Below are positions 26,401 to 41,400 of a stretch of 64,000 bases of DNA, piece after piece (the stretch's first letter is position 1; each line of letters begins with the position of its first letter). This DNA is from Pterobdella sp. o SKG-2022 (Eukaryota > Annelida > Clitellata > Hirudinida > Piscicolidae): positions 14,516,711 through 14,580,710 of the forward strand of contig OZ038322.1 of NCBI GenBank assembly GCA_964035795.1, written 5' to 3'. The translations under genes were made by a program, and so were the position numbers. A model generated the notes under the pieces. It was not told where the DNA came from, did no database searches, and saw nothing but the letters and a program-made list of their open reading frames with translations.

Positions 26401-29400
26401 TTCTCATTCAACAATTTTTGGTTTTAACTTATATGTATAAATAAAAAATTTATTTGTTGAAATCAACCAAGCAATTGTACAGGAGCAACTGGTGCACCTG
26501 GGCTTCCTGGCACACCAGGGAATGTGGGACCTCTGGGCAGCCCTGGTCTTCAAGGTTTGAAAGGGGAAGTTGGAGATACAGGAATCAACGGAGCTAGAGG
26601 ATTTCCTGGCCAGCCTGGTTTGCCTGGATCCATTGGCTTACCTGGAAGAACGGGAATTAAAGGCCAAAAAGGTTTAATTGGGTTGCCTGGGTTTTCTGGA
26701 GTGCCTGGAGTTCCTGGTGATTCTGGACCTCAAGGAGACACGGGTTTAGAAGGAAGAAATGGGAATCCTGGTCGTGTAGGATCTCTAGGGGCAACTGGAT
26801 TCGCTGGATCGGTGGGGCTTGTAGGAGATACCGGTGCCCCCGGTTTGGCTGGAGAAGTGGGGGACTCTGGTGCACCAGGTCTTGTGGGAGATCGAGGTGA
26901 CACTGGCAGTCTTGGGCTTCTCGGGCCTGATGGATCTGCAGGGTTGGCTGGGGAAGCAGGAGACACTGGGCCTGCGGGAGAAGTGGGTCAACCAGGCCCT
27001 GAAGGTTCTGTATTCTAAATATGTGATTTGATGAAATAGCATCGATTGAATATTGTAATCTTCAATATATTATGCAGGACGGGAAGGTTTGAAAGGTTTG
27101 GCTGGAGATAGAGGGGCCAGAGGTGTAAGAGGAGAGGTTGGAGAGGATGGCCTACCGGGAGATTCTGGACCACGAGGTCAACCCGGGTCAGCTGGATTGA
27201 GAGGAGAGCAAGGTTTTCCAGGTTCAATTGGTTCACCTGGTTTCACCGGCTTCACTGGACTTCCCGGTCTTCCCGGCCCATCAGGAACACCAGGATCTCC
27301 CGGTAACACTGGTCAACCTGGATTAGATGGTTTCAGAGGCAATCCCGGTTTTTCAGGTTTGCCTGGTGAAATAGGAGACACCGGCTCAGTTGGAAATAAT
27401 GGTTCTCCCGGTTTTCCCGGTTTAATAGGAGAAAAGGGACTACCGGGAGACAGGGGAGCGCCTGGACTGCCAGGGGCAAATGGAGCTTCAGGTTCCACAG
27501 GAGATCCTGGTAATCAAGTTCTTATTTGAATATAAATTTTTTGAAATATTATTTAATTCTTCACTCATTTATAATCAAATATAAAATTAAGAATATTTTC
27601 GAAGGTGCTGTGGGACAAACTGGAGAACCTGGTACGCCAGGAGAACGAGGACCTGCAGGCGAGAGGGGGGAACAAGGAGTGCAGGGGGCCACTGGAGATG
27701 CTGGGCCTATGGCACCTGCTAGTCAGCGTGGAGAACAAGGTTTCACAGGCGAGCCTGGAGACAAGGGCGAGATTGGTGCTACTGGGCAAGCAGGGTTGAG
27801 TGGGGAACCAGGTGACAGGGGTGTTCGAGGTAACAAAGGTGCACCAGGCTTGAAGGGAGTCATTGGTTCTGCAGGTGCGGTTGGTTTGAGTGGCAACCCG
27901 GGAGCTTCAGGGGTGTCTGGAGTGGCAGGGAACACTGGTGCATCAGGAGAAGTGGGAGACATTGGTTTGAGAGGCTCACCCGGGCAACTTGGGACTCCTG
28001 GTGCGTACTTTATCAATTGGCAATATTCATTTTATACCAGTATAAACTTATTCTTTTCCAGGTGAGATGGGTTTCACAGGAGAACCTGGGTTTGTGGGTG
28101 CTCAAGGACCAAAAGGAGTTCCAGGCTTCATAGGGCAGGCTGGTTTTAGGGGGGAACCGGGTCTTCCCGGAGATACTGGTGCAACAGGGGCTACAGGATT
28201 TGATGGAAGCTTTCCAGGTGATCCTGGAAACCCTGGTCTGCCTGGCTCACCTGGCTTGAAAGGCCTCCCAGGAGACCCTGGCCTGGATGGACGAGCTGGA
28301 GTGCCTGGTGTTGCTGGACTGCCTGGAGTAGATGGACTGCCTGGTGAGATTCCAGATATTGAAGCATCTTTATTTTTAATAAAAGTTTTTGGCAGTTACA
28401 AAAAAAATGTTATCTTTGTGATAATTTTATTATTTATGGCGTGTACTTGTTTTTCAAACACTGTTGCCAAAATTGTATAATTCACAGTTTTTGAGAATTC
28501 TAATTTAAGCCATTCGAATCACTAACTATCATCATCAACAAGGCTCAGATGAATTGTTGAAATTTTTTCTATTGAATTATTCAAAAATTTTAACCCAAAC
28601 CTTTGACACAGGAGCCAAAGGGGAGCCTGGAAACGAAGGAAGAGCTGGTGAGATTGGACCAAACGGTGAAGTAGGACTACCAGGAGCTCAGGGAGCAACA
28701 GGACCCGTGGGAGACACTGGTAGGGCTGGAAGTCCTGGGAATCGTGGTCCAAACGGAGCTCAAGGAGAAACGGGATTTACAGGGGCGCAAGGAAATCAGG
28801 GTTCTACTGGTCGGGCTGGTGCTTCTGGTCCCAAAGGCATTTCTGGTCTGTTCAATGCTGCATTTACACTAAGAACTTCGTTTTTAAAATATCTTATTTA
28901 AAATTTTGATTTTTTTTCGAACAAGGTGCTACCGGAGAAGTGGGAGCGACAGGATTTACAGGAGCTTCAGGAAGACCAGGGCTTGCAGGATCCCAAGGAA
29001 AAGCTGGTGTGCAAGGAGCTCCAGGAATAAATGGTTTGACCGGTAATGAAGGTAGGGTGGGCTTTCCTGGACTTCCTGGCAACCCTGGATCTCCAGGATC
29101 TGTCGGTGAAACAGGCCTCAAAGGAGTTATTGGTGACAGTGGAAGAGCGGGAAGTGATGGCACACCAGGCTTGAGAGGTCCTGTTGGTGACAGAGGGGAT
29201 ACCGGCTTTCCAGGACTGCCTGGAAACCCAGGGTTTATTGGCTTTCCTGGCCCGAATGGGGAGCCTGGGCCGACAGGAGAGCCAGGTAGAATTGGAGAAT
29301 CTGGCAGTCCTGGGTTTCCAGGATTTTCTGGCCAGCAAGGAGACACCGGAGCTAGTGGCACTCCAGGTGATGAAGTTTCTAAGCTGTAATTTTCATGTTT

Positions 29401-32400
29401 CACAGAAGATACTTTCCATTGAGTCTCAGATAAAAATATTTATCTGAATACAAATTTTCGAAACATTCACAGGCATGAGAGGGGCGGTAGGGGCCACAGG
29501 TCAACAAGGAAACAGTGGATCTTTTGGTGAAATTGGAGTAAGTGGTTTTCAAGGTGTGAAAGGGGTTCAAGGTATAGTGGGATCAGATGGACCTGCAGGG
29601 CCTGTAGGTCAAGCAGGTTCAAAAGGAGATCTTGGACCTGCCGGGCCACAAGGCTCAAAGGGAGAAACGGGAGATGCAGGCAGGCCAGGAGTTCAAGGTG
29701 AAGAAGGTTTGAGTGGCGCTCAAGGACTTCAGGGTGATACTGGTGCAATGGGGTCTCTTGGAAATCCCGGTCCTGCAGGCTTTCCTGGAGAACCTGGAAC
29801 GAATGGACAACCTGGAGTTGATGGTTATTTATTTCGGCGCGTTTAATATTTTTAGAAAGTTAATGAGGGATAATATACAGGTACAACTGGATTCACTGGA
29901 TCATCTGGGTTACCTGGCTTGAAGGGATTTGATGGACAACCTGGTGAGCATTTTAGAGTATTCAAATTATGCAATTTTAAAACTGAATTTTGAATTGAAG
30001 GGTTTCGAGGGGTTCCTGGTGAAGTTGGAAGCACAGGAGAACCAGGTGCTTTTGGTTTCAAAGGCCAACCTGGAGATAGAGGCTTGCCTGGGCCTATGGG
30101 AGCTTCGGGACCTCCAGGACCCGTGGGCTCTAGAGGAGAACAGGGATTCACAGGAACTGCAGGGGATCCTGGAGATGTTGGACTGCCTGGACCTCAAGGT
30201 TCCAATTATTTACTCAAATATGTGACTCATAAAAACACGATAAAATTTCATTTTTTTTATTAAGACGAAGCTTTTTGATATATTTTCTATTTTATTATCA
30301 GGTAACTAATCATTTGCATTTTGGAGGCTAATTATTCACAATACTAAAAAATGTTTTTTTATTTAATTGTTGATGAATGTTTTAGGTTTGATTGGTTCTG
30401 AAGGGCAGCCTGGACAACCTGGTCCTCAAGGTCTTCGAGGTAATGCAGGTGGCACTGGACTACCAGGGTCTGCGGGCCCAGAAGGCCAACCAGGTCCGGT
30501 AGGGAACGTGGGAGTTATGGGAGAAGCAGGAGTGAGAGGCTCACCTGGAGAAGCTGGAATGGAAGGGTTAAAAGGGTTGCCAGGCAGACCAGGTGCACAA
30601 GGACCACAGGGGGCAAGAGGAGAAATCGGTTTTACAGGAATGCCTGGAATAGATGGTGTGACAGGAAATGATGGTGAAAGGGGTCTTGCAGGTTTGAATG
30701 GAGAACAAGGAGCTACAGGAGATCGTGGTGATACTGGTGCTGTTGGCCGCCCTGGTTTTCCTGGCCAGCCCGGATCACCAGGGTTGAATGGTGAAGCAGG
30801 AGACACGGGAGTTCCTGGAACACCCGGCCAAGATGGACAACCTGGTCAGTTCGAATGTCACTCAAATCAAAAATCTTTTTGGTTTCCAATATTTAGGCAA
30901 TTAAATTAGAAGACATCAACCATTTTCATAATATTAGGTTATCAAACAAATACATTCAAGTATTATCATATATTTAAATGAGCGCAAACCATCTAAATCA
31001 ATTTTTTATTCACAATCTCACTGATGTTATGCACAGGCAGCCCAGGTTTTCCAGGCACACCAGGTTTGCAAGGAGAACAAGGTACACAGGGGGGCACTGG
31101 ACTTCCAGGGTTACCAGGTCAAAGAGGGTTTGATGGTGCTCCAGGCAGTGTTGGTGCACGAGGCAGCATCGGAAACACAGGGGTGGCAGGTTCGAGAGGA
31201 GCTACAGGAGCCCAGGGATTTCGTGGGGAGATGGGCGTGAATGGAGAACGAGGAGACACTGGAGAAAGAGGTGACACTGGGTTTACAGGTCAGTCTGAGT
31301 TGATGTGTTGAGTACTGACGAGTTTGTTATCAATGTATTGATAATTTGTGTTCATATAAGTTTTCAAAAATAAAATTTTTCTATGGAATAATTTCTTTTT
31401 AATTATGAACGTTTCATTTTAATTGAATTATTTTTTTTCTAAATATTGAAATCCTGTGTTTTTAGAGAATTATTTCGTTCTACAAATGAAATAAATAAAT
31501 TTTCAAAATTGGAAAAATACCTAAAAGTTGATGTAGTTTCACAGTAAACTTATTTAATATGTAGGTGAAGACGGAGTTGCAGGAAGGGTGGGAGCACAAG
31601 GAGAAAGAGGAGACAGAGGGTTTCAAGGACCTGATGGTTTACCTGGAAGGCAAGGAGAAAAAGGAAGGGAGGGTAGGGTTGGATCTCCAGGACTGAGAGG
31701 AGTCAGCGGGAGTCCAGGAGACACTGGCGCTGATGGAGCTCCAGGGCTGATTGGCAACCAAGGATTTACAGGAAATACTGGAGAGGTCGGCTCTACAGGA
31801 GAAATTGGACCTGTGGGATCTCCTGGAAACGATGGACAAGTCGGCTTACCTGGTCAACCTGGTATTCCAGGATCCAATGGGGAAGTAGGTGATACAGGAA
31901 GTCCAGGCCCTATTGGACCCAAAGGTCTGAAAGGAGATGACGGGCTGAGAGGACAACCAGGAGATACAGGTCCTAGTGGAAACACTGGAGAGGCAGGCTC
32001 TCCGGGACAGCAAGGCTTTGAAGGTTTTCCTGGCTTGCCAGGCTTGCCAGGGGAGGCTGGTGAACCAGGTCGAAACGGAAACGTGGGCCAGCCTGGTTTA
32101 CCAGGATCATCCGGGTTCTCAGGACAGCCTGGATTACCTGGACCTGTTGGTGAAAGTGTTCCTGGTGCAGATGGTTTGAAGGGAAGACTTGGACCTGTGG
32201 GTTCTCAAGGAGAGCGAGGGGAACGTGGAGCTCGAGGAGAGTCAGGTGTGGTTGGAGTTCAAGGGAGCACTGGTTTTTCAGGTTTTTTGGGAGATCCTGG
32301 AAATCCTGGAGAAGTTGGAGATACAGGAAATACTGGATCACCAGGTTTGTTTGCATCATCTCATGACTTTTCATCATATTCAAATAAAAATGAAACCAAA

Positions 32401-35400
32401 GGACCTGACGGGTTGGCTGGCAACGAAGGACCAAGAGGTTTTGTTGGAGCTACAGGTGTGGTAGGATCTCTCGGTTTGGTAGGAGCTGTTGGAAGTCCTG
32501 GCATCGTTGGAGCACCTGGAGAAAGAGGGAGTCGAGGGTTGTCAGGTTCTCAAGGCTTTAAGGGTAGTCCCGGAGTCGAAGGGGAAGCTGGTTTCACAGG
32601 TCAGTTTTAAATCAACTCTGGTGTATGATATCAAGTTATTACATGAAATTAAAGCTTCAAAAAATATTTGTTGTAGTTATTTAAATATATTTTCACTTTA
32701 TATATTTCTTATACTAGTTTGAATTATAAAATAAAATAATATTAATTCAAACAATTTTTTCACATGATACTAAATAAGTTGAATTTTGAAAACTATGATA
32801 CACTCTGTAGGACCAACTGGTTTGCCTGGTGAGATGGGTCCGACGGGACGTACAGGAGTGCAAGGGCAACCTGGACTTTTAGGGTTTCCTGGGAGTGTAG
32901 GTGCTAATGGACAAGTTGGCGAGCCTGGTGACACTGGGGCTACGGGCTTTGTTGGACAAAGCGGCTTTATTGGTTTTCCGGGTCTTCCGGGCTCCAAAGG
33001 GCTTCCAGGCGAGGCTGGAGATACTGGATCTCAGGGCAATCCTGGTTTTCCAGGTGTTAATGGTGGCATTGGAGAACGAGGAAACACAGGAGAACCGGGC
33101 CTTCCAGGACGTGTTGGACTTGATGGACCTTCTGGACGCGTGGGTCTGCCTGGTGATGTCGGAGAGGTCGGTGATACTGGTGAAGTCGGAGATCAAGGTA
33201 GTTGTTCTGTTGTCTATCATTGTTATCGTCTATAATAAAGATCAAACTATTTTGTTTTAGTTTTTCACAGTTTTTTTAAATAGGCAATCTATTGGATGAT
33301 TATTTGTATAGTTAATTTTTAATTGATATTTTTGAATGAAGGAGTGGCAGGAAATCAGGGTCTTGAAGGGCCCTCAGGAGCGAGAGGAGGGCAAGGTGCC
33401 ACAGGAGTTGCAGGGGAGCCCGGGTTGCCGGGGGATAATGGGCCTCGAGGACTGCCGGGCAGCCCAGGAGATATAGGAGTTGATGGAGCCATCGGTCCCC
33501 AAGGTTGTGCATATGAAATTTTAGCATTATAAAAATTTATGTTTTTGTATTATATTTGTAAATATATATTTCTCAATATCGATTTTGATAGTAAATACAA
33601 CAGCATAATAAATAAGGGATATGCTAAAGATTTATATAGCTTTAGTTTTAAAGGCTCATTTGAAAATTTTCCTTGAAATATAAAAGTCATTTGCCAACAT
33701 AAATCCACCAATTCATATCTGAATAGGCTCCACTGGAAACATCGGTCTTTCTGGAAACCGGGGCCAACCTGGAGTTGTGGGGCTCTCGGGAGATGTTGGC
33801 CAACAAGGAGATACAGGATCTCCTGGACCAAATGGTCAGCCTGGCTTCCCAGGATTGTCTGGAGAGGCAGGTGAAGTGGGTCCAGTTGGAGAGTCTGGTC
33901 TTCAAGGCAGGCAGGGAAGTCCTGGTTTCATTGGTGTTCCTGGTCCGATTGGGCTTTCTGGTGCGCCAGGGCCCCAGGGACCTGCAGGATCCGTGGGCTT
34001 TCCAGGATTCATTGGACCCAACGGAGAAGTGGGAGATACTGGGACACCTGGAAATCCTGGTATGAAACTTATTCTTTTAAAAAAGTCAAAATCCAGTTTA
34101 TTTGATTCGTTAATTAATCAAAATGAAATGCTGTTACGATGGGTTTTTAAATGTCATTAAAGCTTTCTTTGCATGACTATAAAGTTCTACTTAAAAAACC
34201 TCGTTACGTTTAATCTTGTATCATTTTATGTTTATTAAATATTGATCAGACTTAAAAATCCTGATTCATCATGTTCTAGGACAAGCTGGAAGAGAAGGAA
34301 TCAAGGGCGTTCCGGGAGAGAATGGAGTGGTGGGCTTGCTTGGAGAGGCAGGTCTAGCTGGCGAAGCAGGAGACACAGGAACTTCTGGTGCACCTGGACC
34401 CAAAGGGATTCCGGGTGTCCAAGGAGAGCCAGGCTTGCAAGGAGTTGAGGGCGCCAAAGGCTTGGAGGGTCGGCAGGGGGCTGTGGGCCTTCTTGGTTTC
34501 ACTGGAGACAGAGGTGCTCTTGGTGCGGTCGGAAACACTGGAGACATCGGTAATTTTTGTTGACAAATAAGCATACTTTAAATTTTTATCTCTTATTTGA
34601 AACAATGTTTTGAAAAGCAAATGAAAATATATAACCAAAATGTAATTATTTGATATATATAAGTTTTCGAGGCTTTAACTATTTATATCTATTAGTTTAT
34701 AACTAAATTAGCCTATTAAAAAACGATTTAAATCAAAAAATTTTATTGACTAAAAAATATGAGCTTTTCGTAAGTTGAACTTTCATTATCAAGTATACAA
34801 ACTTTGTAACAAGTCACAAAAACTTACGAAAAGCTCGTATTATTTAGTTAACCCGTTTGGGTTCATTGATCTAGTATAAGATCACTCACCTATCAGTTTT
34901 ACTAATTATTGGTTAATCTTTATCCTAATCCAATTAATTTTTTCATTAACTAGGGTTGTATCTTCAATATTAAATTTATTTTATTTGAATTTTCAATTTT
35001 AATTTCATGATATTTGAGCTTAAAATTGCCCAAATTTCACTTTTATGGGCGTTTATTTAAAAACATTCAATTAAGGCATAATAATTTATTTTTATGTTGG
35101 AACAAAATGAAATATGTTGAATTTATTTTCAATTAATACTATGCAATTTTGAAACTTGAGATACATGTAAAACAAACAGAATAGAAGGCAGTAAAAGTTG
35201 CTGATCTCATATGAGATCAATGGGCCCGTGTTAGCAAATAAGCGTTTTACAAAAATTAAATTATAATTAGCGGAATTTCAATTTTAAAAGGCGGAATATT
35301 ACAAAAAAATGAATAAAATAGTCAAAAAAATAACTTTGTAAATATTAGTTTATATTTATAATTAAGTGATACAAATGTTTATAAAATACTTTTGGCATCA

Positions 35401-38400
35401 CGCACTCAAACAGTTTATTAGGAGAAAGCCAAGTAGATTTGACTAAAAATTTCGGGTATTGTGCGGTTTTTCAAGCTATTGCTCTAACTTTGATCAATAT
35501 TTTAGTAAAAACTTATCAGACGAACGAGAACACCTACAACTAGGATCATAAGTTGTTCTGAATATGTCGGATGCGGTAGAAGAAATCCAATCGCACACTG
35601 CATTTTTTACAAATTTTTCACAAGTTATCCATTATTGATTTATCTAAAAAGTTTTGGTTTTCAAGCAACAGGGGGTATACAAAATGACAGGTTAAGAAAA
35701 GGCCCTTTGACCGACAAAAAAAAATGAACAAGCATAAAAGAGGGGGTCACAGCTATAGTTTCGACACCAATGAAGAAATTCTAATTGTGAGGTGGTTAGA
35801 TAATACTGTGGTGAACCTTGGAACATATTATGATACAATTGAACTTATTTATGAAGTAACTCGTTGGAAAAAAAAATTATAATCAAAGGTTTAGTTCCAC
35901 GGCCTAATGTTTTTAAAAAATTTAGCTCAAATATGTGTGGAGTGGATAAGCACGATTGGTGGGCAAACATATATGCCACAACAATAAAGGCTAAAAATGG
36001 TATTGAACAATATATACAAGAATACTGGATATAACATCAATAAACTCTCAAATATAATTGGTCAGACTAGGGAAGTGATACGCAAGCTCAAAAACGGATT
36101 TACTTACATTTAGGAGAGCAGTTAGCCGATCCTTCTTAAAAAACTCTGGATTTAGGCAACAAAAAACTAAAAGATACAACTGTTTAAGTCTCGACAAGTT
36201 CCTAATGATGCCCGCTTCAATCTTCAAGAACATATTATAATAACTAGAAATGAACAAAGAAGATGCCAAAACAAGCCATGCACCGCTAGACCAAGGAAAT
36301 TTTGGAAAAACGCACGGTTACTTTGAGCATAGCTTGGGTTTATTCATATAATTTTAAATAAGAATGATAATTTTTATTTTCGAAAAATTTGATGAGTTTT
36401 TTTGTTATATGTGAAATTTCGTTTTCTGTTATTTGAATATTAGAACAAACAGTGAAAAATCATTAATAATTTTGAAGAAAAAATATTTTTTTAGAACTTT
36501 TTGAAAAATTTTAATTACGTATAAATGTATGAATTTGAAATGTTTTTATATTTTGTTTACAAAATAAAATTAAGGTGAAGTAAAATTTTCAAACTACTCT
36601 TTCTAATGCTTTGCGTTGAAAGCCCATTTGTTAATACTTGTGCCCATTGATCTCAAAGTAAAAAAAATAAAATCTGTTTCTGGGTTTTTGTAAGCTTGTT
36701 TTAAGGTAGGAACAGAAGTTTCAATAAAAAATTACTGCCATTAGCATTTTGGTTACAAACGTGTTAATAATAATTTTTGATTTAAACTATTTATTAATTT
36801 ATTCGGTATTTTGCAATTGAATGGAGAATTTACTCACGGAATAGGATGTCATTGATTGAATGCATTTCACTTGACCTTCTGGCATCAATGTTTCCAAATA
36901 TTCATTTCACAAAAAAAGTTGAATGTTTTTTGTTCAATTTTTTTGTATTTAATTTGATCGAAGATAGTAATTTTTGTTTTTGTTCTATTTTTTCACTCCC
37001 CTCTGTTACGCGAACATGTTTTGACATCTTCTAAGCAATGAAAACTTTGTTTTCAGTGCCTCTTTCATGTAAATAACTGTTTTCACTCGGCCGTCCCCTC
37101 TTTCTCTTACCATTAAAAGCGTTTGTAAGCTCTTTAGCCATTGGCGAATTTGGACGTCTGAGTAGATGGCGAAGTTAACTCCATGGTTTCAAGACTATTC
37201 TTTAATGATTAATAGCGCGAAAGCTTCAAGTTAATATTGTATTTTGAATTGTTTATGTATATTATACCAAAAATTAATCATGAATATGCTTCTCAATGAA
37301 ATAAGCCATTTATTCCGCAGGTCGACCCGGCATTCAAGGGGAGCTTGGAGTTAGGGGTCAAGTTGGAGGGACAGGTGCTCCAGGAGAGCCAGGATCGATA
37401 GGAAACCCAGGCTCGAGAGGAGCTTCTGGAACAAATGGGCTGCCAGGGAGGGCTGGTTTTAGAGGAGAGTCTGGAGCTACAGGAGCCTCTGGAGAACCTG
37501 GTCGACCTGGGTTCGCAGGTCAGCCGGGACTGCCTGGAGAAGCCGGGGATACTGGAGTTGCTGGCTTACCCGGATTGAATGGCGAACCAGGTCTCAATTA
37601 TATTTGGAAATTATTATTTAGCAACTCAACATGATTGTTGATAATTATGTTAAATTGAGATTTCTGTTGTTTTTCATGAAAAAGTTCACTATTGATTCAT
37701 GTTTTTTATATTAATTAAATATTTTCAGTTTTTCGTGTTTATATGGTTTACAGGTCCAAATGGATTTGATGGAAGAAAGGGTGAACCAGGAAACAGAGGG
37801 CTTCCTGGTCTTCCTGGAGAAATTGGATCTTCCGGAGAAAAAGGGAGACCGGGTTTTGCTGGACTTCCAGGATTGTCTGGGCCTTTAGGTCTTTCTGGAA
37901 ACACTGGGAACCCTGGGCAGCCTGGTCCTCAAGGTCCTGCTGGTCCCACTGGACAACCAGGCGCGAGAGGACTTAGTGGCGAAGTTGGAGCTACTGGACA
38001 AGCAGGAGAAAGCGGTGTTGTTGGTCCGTCAGGTGCGAAAGGGTTTCGTGGTGATCTGGGAGAAACAGGAGATGCTGGTCCTACGGGCGAAGAGGGAAGG
38101 AGAGGAAAAAATGGTGCAACAGGAATTCAAGGCAGTTTTTTAAATGATTGATTTGAGTTAAAAATTATTCAATTTTATAATATGGATAAATTTATGAATA
38201 CAAATTTTTGCCATAAGTGTAACAAAAATAATCAAATTACAGGTGAGCAAGGAGATACGGGTCGTGAAGGTGAAATAGGAGTAGAAGGACGCTTAGGACC
38301 CGTCGGAAATACCGGAGCAACTGGTTTTCCAGGCTCCCTTGGAGACACAGGTCAACCCGGTAGACAAGGTAACATAGGAAGGCAAGGAAACAGGGGAGAT

Positions 38401-41400
38401 AAGGGTGATCCGGGCTCAACAGGAGCTCCAGGCCTCCCTGGACCAATTGGCCCTACTGGACTATTAGGTAATTATAATCTATAATTTTTTACTTAACTCA
38501 AAATTTTTTGATACTGCATTTTAACAGGTCCCAATGGAGAGGCTGGCAACACTGGGATTCAAGGAGAACAAGGAATCCAAGGTTCTCCTGGACTTCCTGG
38601 GAGACCAGGGACTCTTGGAGCTCCTGGATTTCTAGGAGAAGTTGGTGATACAGGCAGACAAGGAAATGATGGTCTTCCAGGCTCTAATGGGCAACAAGGT
38701 CCTCAAGGAGACCAAGGCTCGACTGGGCTTCCTGGACCCAAGGGTCAACCTGGTTTGCCGGGAGTTTCTGGAAATAGGGGTGATACCGGTGGTAGCGGTC
38801 TTCAAGGCGTAGAAGGTGAAGATCGCATCAAATTTTTTCAATATCAGTTTCTGTTTTGCTGGTAAGTTTAGTTCAAGTTCATATTAGATATTATGTCCAC
38901 ATTACCGGCAATACATAGTTCAAAAAATCTTTCATTTTCAGAAATCACATTGTAATTTCTATTTATCTAATTTTTTCGTAAGATATTAACAATTTCAAAA
39001 AATCGAAAAAATTTTCAAATACGAAAAGGTCTACCTGGAATCCCAGGGATCATGGGACCTGAAGGAGATGCAGGCGCCAGAGGTGCAAGAGGTGAGAAAG
39101 GGGCGACTGGACCCAAAGGTGAACCAGGCAATCCTGGAGTTTCGGGAAATCTAGGAGAACAAGGACCCCAAGGACCCAGAGGTGAACAAGGGGAAACTGG
39201 AGCTACAGGATTCACTGGGAATGCCGGCCTTAAAGGTCTGCTTAAGAATTTTACCTGTAAACTTCAAATTATGAGGGTTTGTAAGAACACTTAAAAAAAG
39301 GTTTTACTTGTTGAAAATTTTAGCTAAATAAAAAATTTTTTTCACATGTTTATACAAATCCTCATAATTTGAAGTTTACTGGTATAATTCAAGTTTACAA
39401 AAAAACATATGATGTCTTTTAAAAAACTCTGTTTGAGAATATATTCATAAAAAGTGCATTTTAAATTATTTTAATTATAAATAAAAATTTAACTCAGGTG
39501 AACCTGGTACTGAGGGTCTTCCGGGGTTTATAGGTGAACCAGGTTCAGCAGGTTTTCTTGGCTCCCAAGGGCTACCTGGGTCAAATGGGTTACTTGGTGA
39601 AATTGGTGCCACTGGGGAAGTTGGTGACAGTGGACCACCAGGATTTCCAGGGCAGCCAGGATCTCCCGGGCCTCAGGGACTGCCAGGAGATAGTGGGGAA
39701 CCAGGAGAAGTGGGATTGCCTGGACAGGCTGGAGAAGCTGGATTTTCTGGTGTTCAGGGGGTTCGAGGGCCGAAAGGTGCTCCGGGTAATGTAGGACTGC
39801 CGGGAAATCCTGGAAGTGATGGTATCTATTATTAGTATATATTATTGTTATATATTCTCATGTTATTTTTCTAGTTTATATCATATATTTCTATGTATTC
39901 AAAATTTTGCACGAAAATATTTTAACATAATTTTAGTGTAAATCTATATATTCTTTTTTTAGGAAACAAAGGCTTGGTTGGCAGAGTAGGACCTGTTGGA
40001 TTGCCTGGAGACAGAGGTCTGGAAGGCAGGAGGGGAGAAGAAGGTAGCATTGGAAGGCCTGGCTTTCAAGGACTGAAGGGCGAAAAAGGTTCAAAAGGCG
40101 AAGTTGGTCTTGAAGGTGAAAAAGGAAACGCTGGATTCACGGGTGCTACTGGAGCTAGAGGGGCCACGGGTGATAAAGGAAGTGTTGGTGACACAGGAAC
40201 AGCTGGACCTCAGGGATTTGAGGGAGCCAGAGGAGAAGTTGGAAATAGAGGAGAGAGAGGAGACGTGGGAAACCCTGGTGATACAGGTCGTCCTGGTTTC
40301 ATTGGAACTCCTGGACTTCCTGGCCTGAATGGTGAGCGAGGAGACACTGGACTTCCTGGACCCCTCGGGAGGCCAGGAAATGTTGGTCGGATTGGAGAGC
40401 CAGGCGATCGTGGTGAAGTAGGAGCAACAGGACAACCTGGCGAAGATGGAAATGAAGGATTTCCGGGAGTTGCAGGGCAACCAGGCCCCATCGGCTCACA
40501 GGGACATACGGGAGAAACAGGCTCTCCAGGGGCAGTGGGCGCCAAAGGAGAAATGGGATTCCCTGGCGTGAATGGCGACCTTGGAGCCGTTGGGGATACT
40601 GGAGCGATCGGACAACCGGTAATTTTTTTTTCTTTTTTTTCAACATTCCATTCTCATAATATTTGGTTTTCATAAGCTGAAGCCCTTTTATGATGCATTT
40701 TTTCCAATAAACTAGCATTTTGGATAACTACGACCATATTGTAAAAAAGTAAAATCCATTATTTTCGAATTTATATTATGAATTTTATGTATGAAATTAT
40801 TTATTTTATTGTTAGGATGAATTTAAAGTTATTGACTTGATATTAACTAAAATGTGTTGAAAGAGATGGCCGGAAAATGTGCATCTAATCAATAGAGTTG
40901 AGTATAGGAAAGGCATTAATCGTATGCTGTCCATTTAGCTATTGGAACATGTGCAAACGTATAATCCTATTCAAATTTTTTTCTGAAGGGAGTGCCAGGA
41001 TTGCCAGGTCGAGAGGGTTCGAGGGGGTTGCGTGGTGCTCCAGGGTTGAGAGGTCCAGTTGGTGAAGAAGGTCAGTCTGGATTGGAAGGAAGGGTTGGTT
41101 TCAAGGGGGATAGAGGTATCCAAGGTTTCACTGGAGAAACAGGAGTACCTGGAGGCACGGGTGAGCCTGGGCGACAAGGCAGGCAGGGCAGCCGAGGGTC
41201 TCAAGGACTTCGAGGAGAAAAAGGAGACACTGGAGGAACTGGGCCGAGCGGGTCTATCGGTGAGATTTTCAAGGTGCTGCGAGAGATTTGAAGTTAAAAA
41301 TTTATATTAATCAAAAATAGGAAGCGTAGGTGTTATGGGTCAACAAGGCCAAAGAGGAGATATGGGAATCGAAGGCTCTACTGGGGCGACCGGTGAACCT

